64,000 nt of DNA from Nitzschia sp. DOCU1 (lineage: Eukaryota; Bacillariophyta; Bacillariophyceae; Bacillariales; Bacillariaceae): positions 3,286,001-3,350,000 of the forward strand of contig OX595987.1 in assembly GCA_951394045.1 (NCBI GenBank). The letters are read 5' to 3'. The notes under the pieces were generated by a model. It was not told the DNA's origin, made no database searches, and saw only the letters and a list, made by a program, of their open reading frames with translations. Both the position numbers and the translations under genes were made by a program. How positions within the stretch are numbered: the first letter of the stretch is position 1; each line of letters begins with the position of its first letter. Below, piece by piece: positions 61,569-64,000 of this stretch.

Positions 61569-61995
61569 CTTTCGACCACTCTTCTTCTCGTTCGACGTGC
61601 AGTGACCGGCAGTACTTGATGCCAAACTGTTCGTTGCAATGGAAACAATACAATTCTTTTTGTGAGAACAAAGATTGCAAAACGAGTGGCTTTTTTGTTG
61701 GTGGTGGCAGCTTTGCCGCCGACGCGCGCCAATTTGCGCACACGAAACTTGTATTGTCATAGTATGCAAAGAGGTTTGGTATGTACATACGTAGAAAAGA
61801 GAAATCTGACTGATTCGACCAAATAATTACCGTTTACCTCCTCTACTTTCACGTAGAGTGTCATACTTTGGCTACGGCAAACAACCGCCAACGCTTCGAA
61901 GCAAGGCTCCCGAGCAAGTACCAACTCAATGAGATTGACAAGAGCCGCCGCACGCTCCCTTGCCGCTTCATTGTCTATTTGATATATACCCAACA
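61569..61995. promoter_or_regulatory. Divergent promoter region, RBM28 / eL39
   Basis: 427 bp between two divergent genes that both serve the 60S ribosomal subunit. Co-regulation is plausible. No defined element was identified. Confidence 0.45.
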
Positions 61996-62442
61996 ATGGT
62001 AAGCACCATGTGGCTGCTTTGGAATACTCTGTATCTTGGCGTGTAAATGCATGGTTCGAGGGGAGGAATAGTGGTGACTTCGGCGATGGGCACCCGGGAA
62101 CTGTTGCCTCCGGTTCACCAGACATCAATCGACGCCGTTCTCTCCATTGAACCCCACCGATCAGGTCCCCGTTGCAACGAAGCAGGTTTCCCGAGGGCAG
62201 TTTTCGCATCCCTCTTAGATCTTGAAAAAGTGTGCTCGATGTCGTTATTAACAGTGATTCTAACCCACTGGCTTTTTTCGTTACCGCAGCCGTCTCAAAA
62301 GACATTTCGAACCAAGCGCACGCTTGCGAAGGCACAGCGCCAGAATCGGCCTTTGCCTCATTGGATCCGTCTGCGCACAGATAACACCATCAAGTGGAAT
62401 GCCAAGCGCAGACACTGGCGCCGAACCAAGTTGGGATTGTAA
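61996..62442 (+). CDS. RPL39: 60S ribosomal protein eL39
   Basis: Exon 1 is only the initiator ATG (61996-61998), followed at once by GTAAGC; a 291-nt intron ends TTACCGCAG at 62289. Exon 2 (62290-62442) encodes [40 protein letters not shown] and [10 protein letters not shown], a total of 51 aa, exactly the family length. The C-terminal [11 protein letters not shown] is nearly invariant in eukaryotes. eL39 lines the peptide exit tunnel. Splitting after the ATG is a known arrangement for ribosomal protein genes. The antisense 192-codon frame here is a shadow. Confidence 0.95.
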
Positions 62443-63620
62443 ACTGTTAAACAACTAGTGAGGGATTCCAAGGATTGTGGTGGGTTTTTCTTTTTTCGTT
62501 CCTTGATGGTTCAATAAGCTCCTTTGAAGTATCTGCGGTGATGGCAAACTGTTTCGCCATTTTGCTGGTGGCGTTGAAGGCGTGTGGGTTGTCTGTTCCT
62601 GGTCCATTTCTCCGTGACGGTGGTGTTGAAACGGCGTCAGGTATCAAAAGAATGCCTATGCGACTCCATGTGTGCCAGCCTTTCCCCCTTCACTCGCTTC
62701 GTCCCCGCGCGATTGTTGCTCTTCCAAATAGTACTTTGTCGTTTCGTAGCGTGGCCATCTAGTCTAGCGGCAGTTTGCTGGCTGGCTGGTCGAGGCGAGC
62801 TTCAACTGTCCCACCATCATGATGGCTACCCCCCAGCTTTCACGAGGAAAGGAGTCACGATCATGATAACCACGCCCTCCGCCATGTGACTGTTCGCCCT
62901 CCAGCAGAAGCATCGCAACCGGCCTCTTGCGCTAGTCTAGTGCCCCTAGTCTGCCCACCCTTTTGTGCCGTAGATCATGCCCCTTCTAGTTCAGTGGCAC
63001 ATCTGGCAGCGACATCAAGATAACTATTCTTGAGTGGAGGTCTACTGGCAGCATGTGTGTAGCCAGATTCTTTAGCCTACCGGTAGACAGACTAGAAGTG
63101 CATTCAAAAACTTCTTGTTTTTGTTTGCTTGGAATACAGTGGGGTGCTGTTATGTGGTGTTCTACATATTGTACTGCGACCACTAGCTACTCTAGAGCAC
63201 AAACCATTGCACAAGGAATAGGTCTACCGTTCCAGCATGAATAGCGTGGCACTGCAAACCTGCTAGAAAAAGGGAAAGGATATGGAACGACATCACTCAC
63301 CATCTCAATCGAACCTATGAGCTCGTGATGAAGGTTCGACTTTTTCGTGTCACGATGCCGTCCTTCGGAGGAGAACAATCGCCACGTCCCACCTCTCTGA
63401 ACGACAATGACGCTACAATAGAGCGGGGGAGCAAAACGACATGGAGAACGGAGATCTTTTTACTAAGGATGCAGTCAGCAAACTTTTCAGTCGACACGCA
63501 AGCTACCCATATTTTGCCTATAGAATTAGTCAACTAGGGCCGGCTGTTATTCATGCACACCTTTATACATGGGGTTGAGAAGAATCCTCACAGAAGTAGC
63601 ATCTAGTCGTGACCCTTAAC
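62443..63620. other. Intergenic region (1.2 kb)
   Basis: Between eL39 and the FCP gene, which are convergent. Short frames on both strands (e.g. 62475-62762) have no motif. The region contains pyrimidine-rich and CTAG-containing stretches (62757-62766, 62931-62950) but no repeat or RNA gene that I could define. Confidence 0.35.
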
Positions 63621-63674
63621 TTAGTATTCAAGGAAGACTCCAATGACCGGGTTTCCTTCGATTTGTTCGTGCAT

Positions 63675-63710
<36 letters not shown>

Positions 63711-64000
63711 GTTGTTGAGCTCGATAGCTCGCTTTCGGAGCTTGGCCTTGGGGCCGAACGAGTCCCATCCGAAGTCGATGAATCCATTGCGGAAGTCACC
63801 AGGGAATTCACCCTTTCCAGTGACGTCCTTCATGACGAAGAGCTCAAGGAGACCAACGAAGAGGACGATTTGTCCAACTCCGGCCTGAGGGATAGCGTCA
63901 GGGCCGGAGATGGCGGCAAGACCATCGGGGAAGTCCGAGAAGGAGTTGCCCTCCAAGTCGATGCTTCCTGGAAGGTGGATTCCAGCACGGGTGACGATTT
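63621..64000 (-). CDS. Fucoxanthin chlorophyll a/c-binding protein (LHCF), 3' part
   Basis: A light-harvesting antenna protein of the thylakoid, cut by the right edge; the last 126 codons are present. From the edge it reads IVTRAGIHLPGSIDLEGNSF, then GQIVLFVGLLELFVMKDVTG (second half of the middle span region), GEFPGDFRNGFIDFGWDSF, and the third helix KLRKRAIELNNGRAAMMGIL followed by GLMMHEQIEGNPVIG. E-L-N-N-G-R-A-A-M-x-G is the LHC chlorophyll-binding motif with the Glu-Arg helix pair. The codons look strongly selected (many C-ending), as expected for a highly expressed gene. The plastid signal and first helix lie outside the window. Such genes often occur in clusters, so a second copy may lie just beyond the edge. 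Confidence 0.95.

Noticed and set aside
61757..62335. 192-codon minus-strand ORF
   Set aside because: It overlaps the eL39 intron and exon 2 in antisense and has no recognisable domain; the eL39 model is far better supported.

Overview
The window looks like nuclear DNA from a diatom, most likely a compact-genome pennate such as Phaeodactylum (inference). Three things support this. Genes are dense, on both strands, and interrupted by short GT-AG introns, mostly 65-97 nt. Several proteins begin with the bipartite plastid targeting signals of secondary-plastid algae, for example ...THAFAPTK at 57961. The right edge carries the 3' part of a fucoxanthin chlorophyll a/c-binding protein. Exons were joined by hand using splice sites, phase and family motifs, and every multi-exon model reported here has a coding length divisible by three.

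Layout. 1-8.4 kb: a hypothetical gene, then two consecutive enzymes of de novo purine synthesis (SAICAR synthetase and the PurK-PurE fusion AIR carboxylase) on either side of a probably plastid-targeted MFS transporter, then a PhyH-type dioxygenase. 8.4-9.5 kb: a gene-poor stretch with a 67-bp foldback repeat. 9.5-14.6 kb: a Sel1-repeat protein, CNOT11 of the CCR4-NOT complex, and a C3HC zinc-finger (NIPA/ZC3HC1) gene. 14.9-19.1 kb: two adjacent PDZ genes, the second with four zinc ribbons between two PDZ-like domains. 19.1-21.0 kb: intergenic, with a decayed reading frame and a cluster of AAAATTCCAC motifs. 21-29 kb: a SET-domain methyltransferase, a six-exon ClC-7-type exchanger head-to-head with a small tail-anchored protein, a cathepsin Z, and a diatom-type hypothetical protein. 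29-41 kb: the circularly permuted GTPase NOG2, a CRC protein with three CXC repeats, a carnosine N-methyltransferase homologue, a second cathepsin Z on the opposite strand, a frameshifted gene remnant, and a histidine phosphatase.

41-52 kb: a USP5-like deubiquitinase, a CmcJ-like oxygenase-family protein, an ankyrin-MYND protein, a 1,098-codon retrotransposon ORF whose catalytic Asp-Asp pair reads Asn-Asp, and a 3'(2'),5'-bisphosphate nucleotidase. 52-64 kb: a 971-aa ankyrin protein, an ENT nucleoside transporter, a plastid protein of unknown function, RBM28/NOP4 divergent from ribosomal protein eL39, and the FCP fragment.

Functional threads are purine synthesis and nucleoside transport (ADE1, ADE2, ENT), 60S ribosome production (NOG2, RBM28, eL39), lysosomal or vacuolar function (two cathepsin Z genes, ClC-7) and plastid biology. 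No bacterial-style operons, CRISPR arrays or convincing tRNA genes were seen. The strongest candidates for something undescribed are the PDZ-zinc ribbon-PDZ protein, the degenerate PurE-like domain fused to SAICAR synthetase, and the triple-CXC CRC protein.
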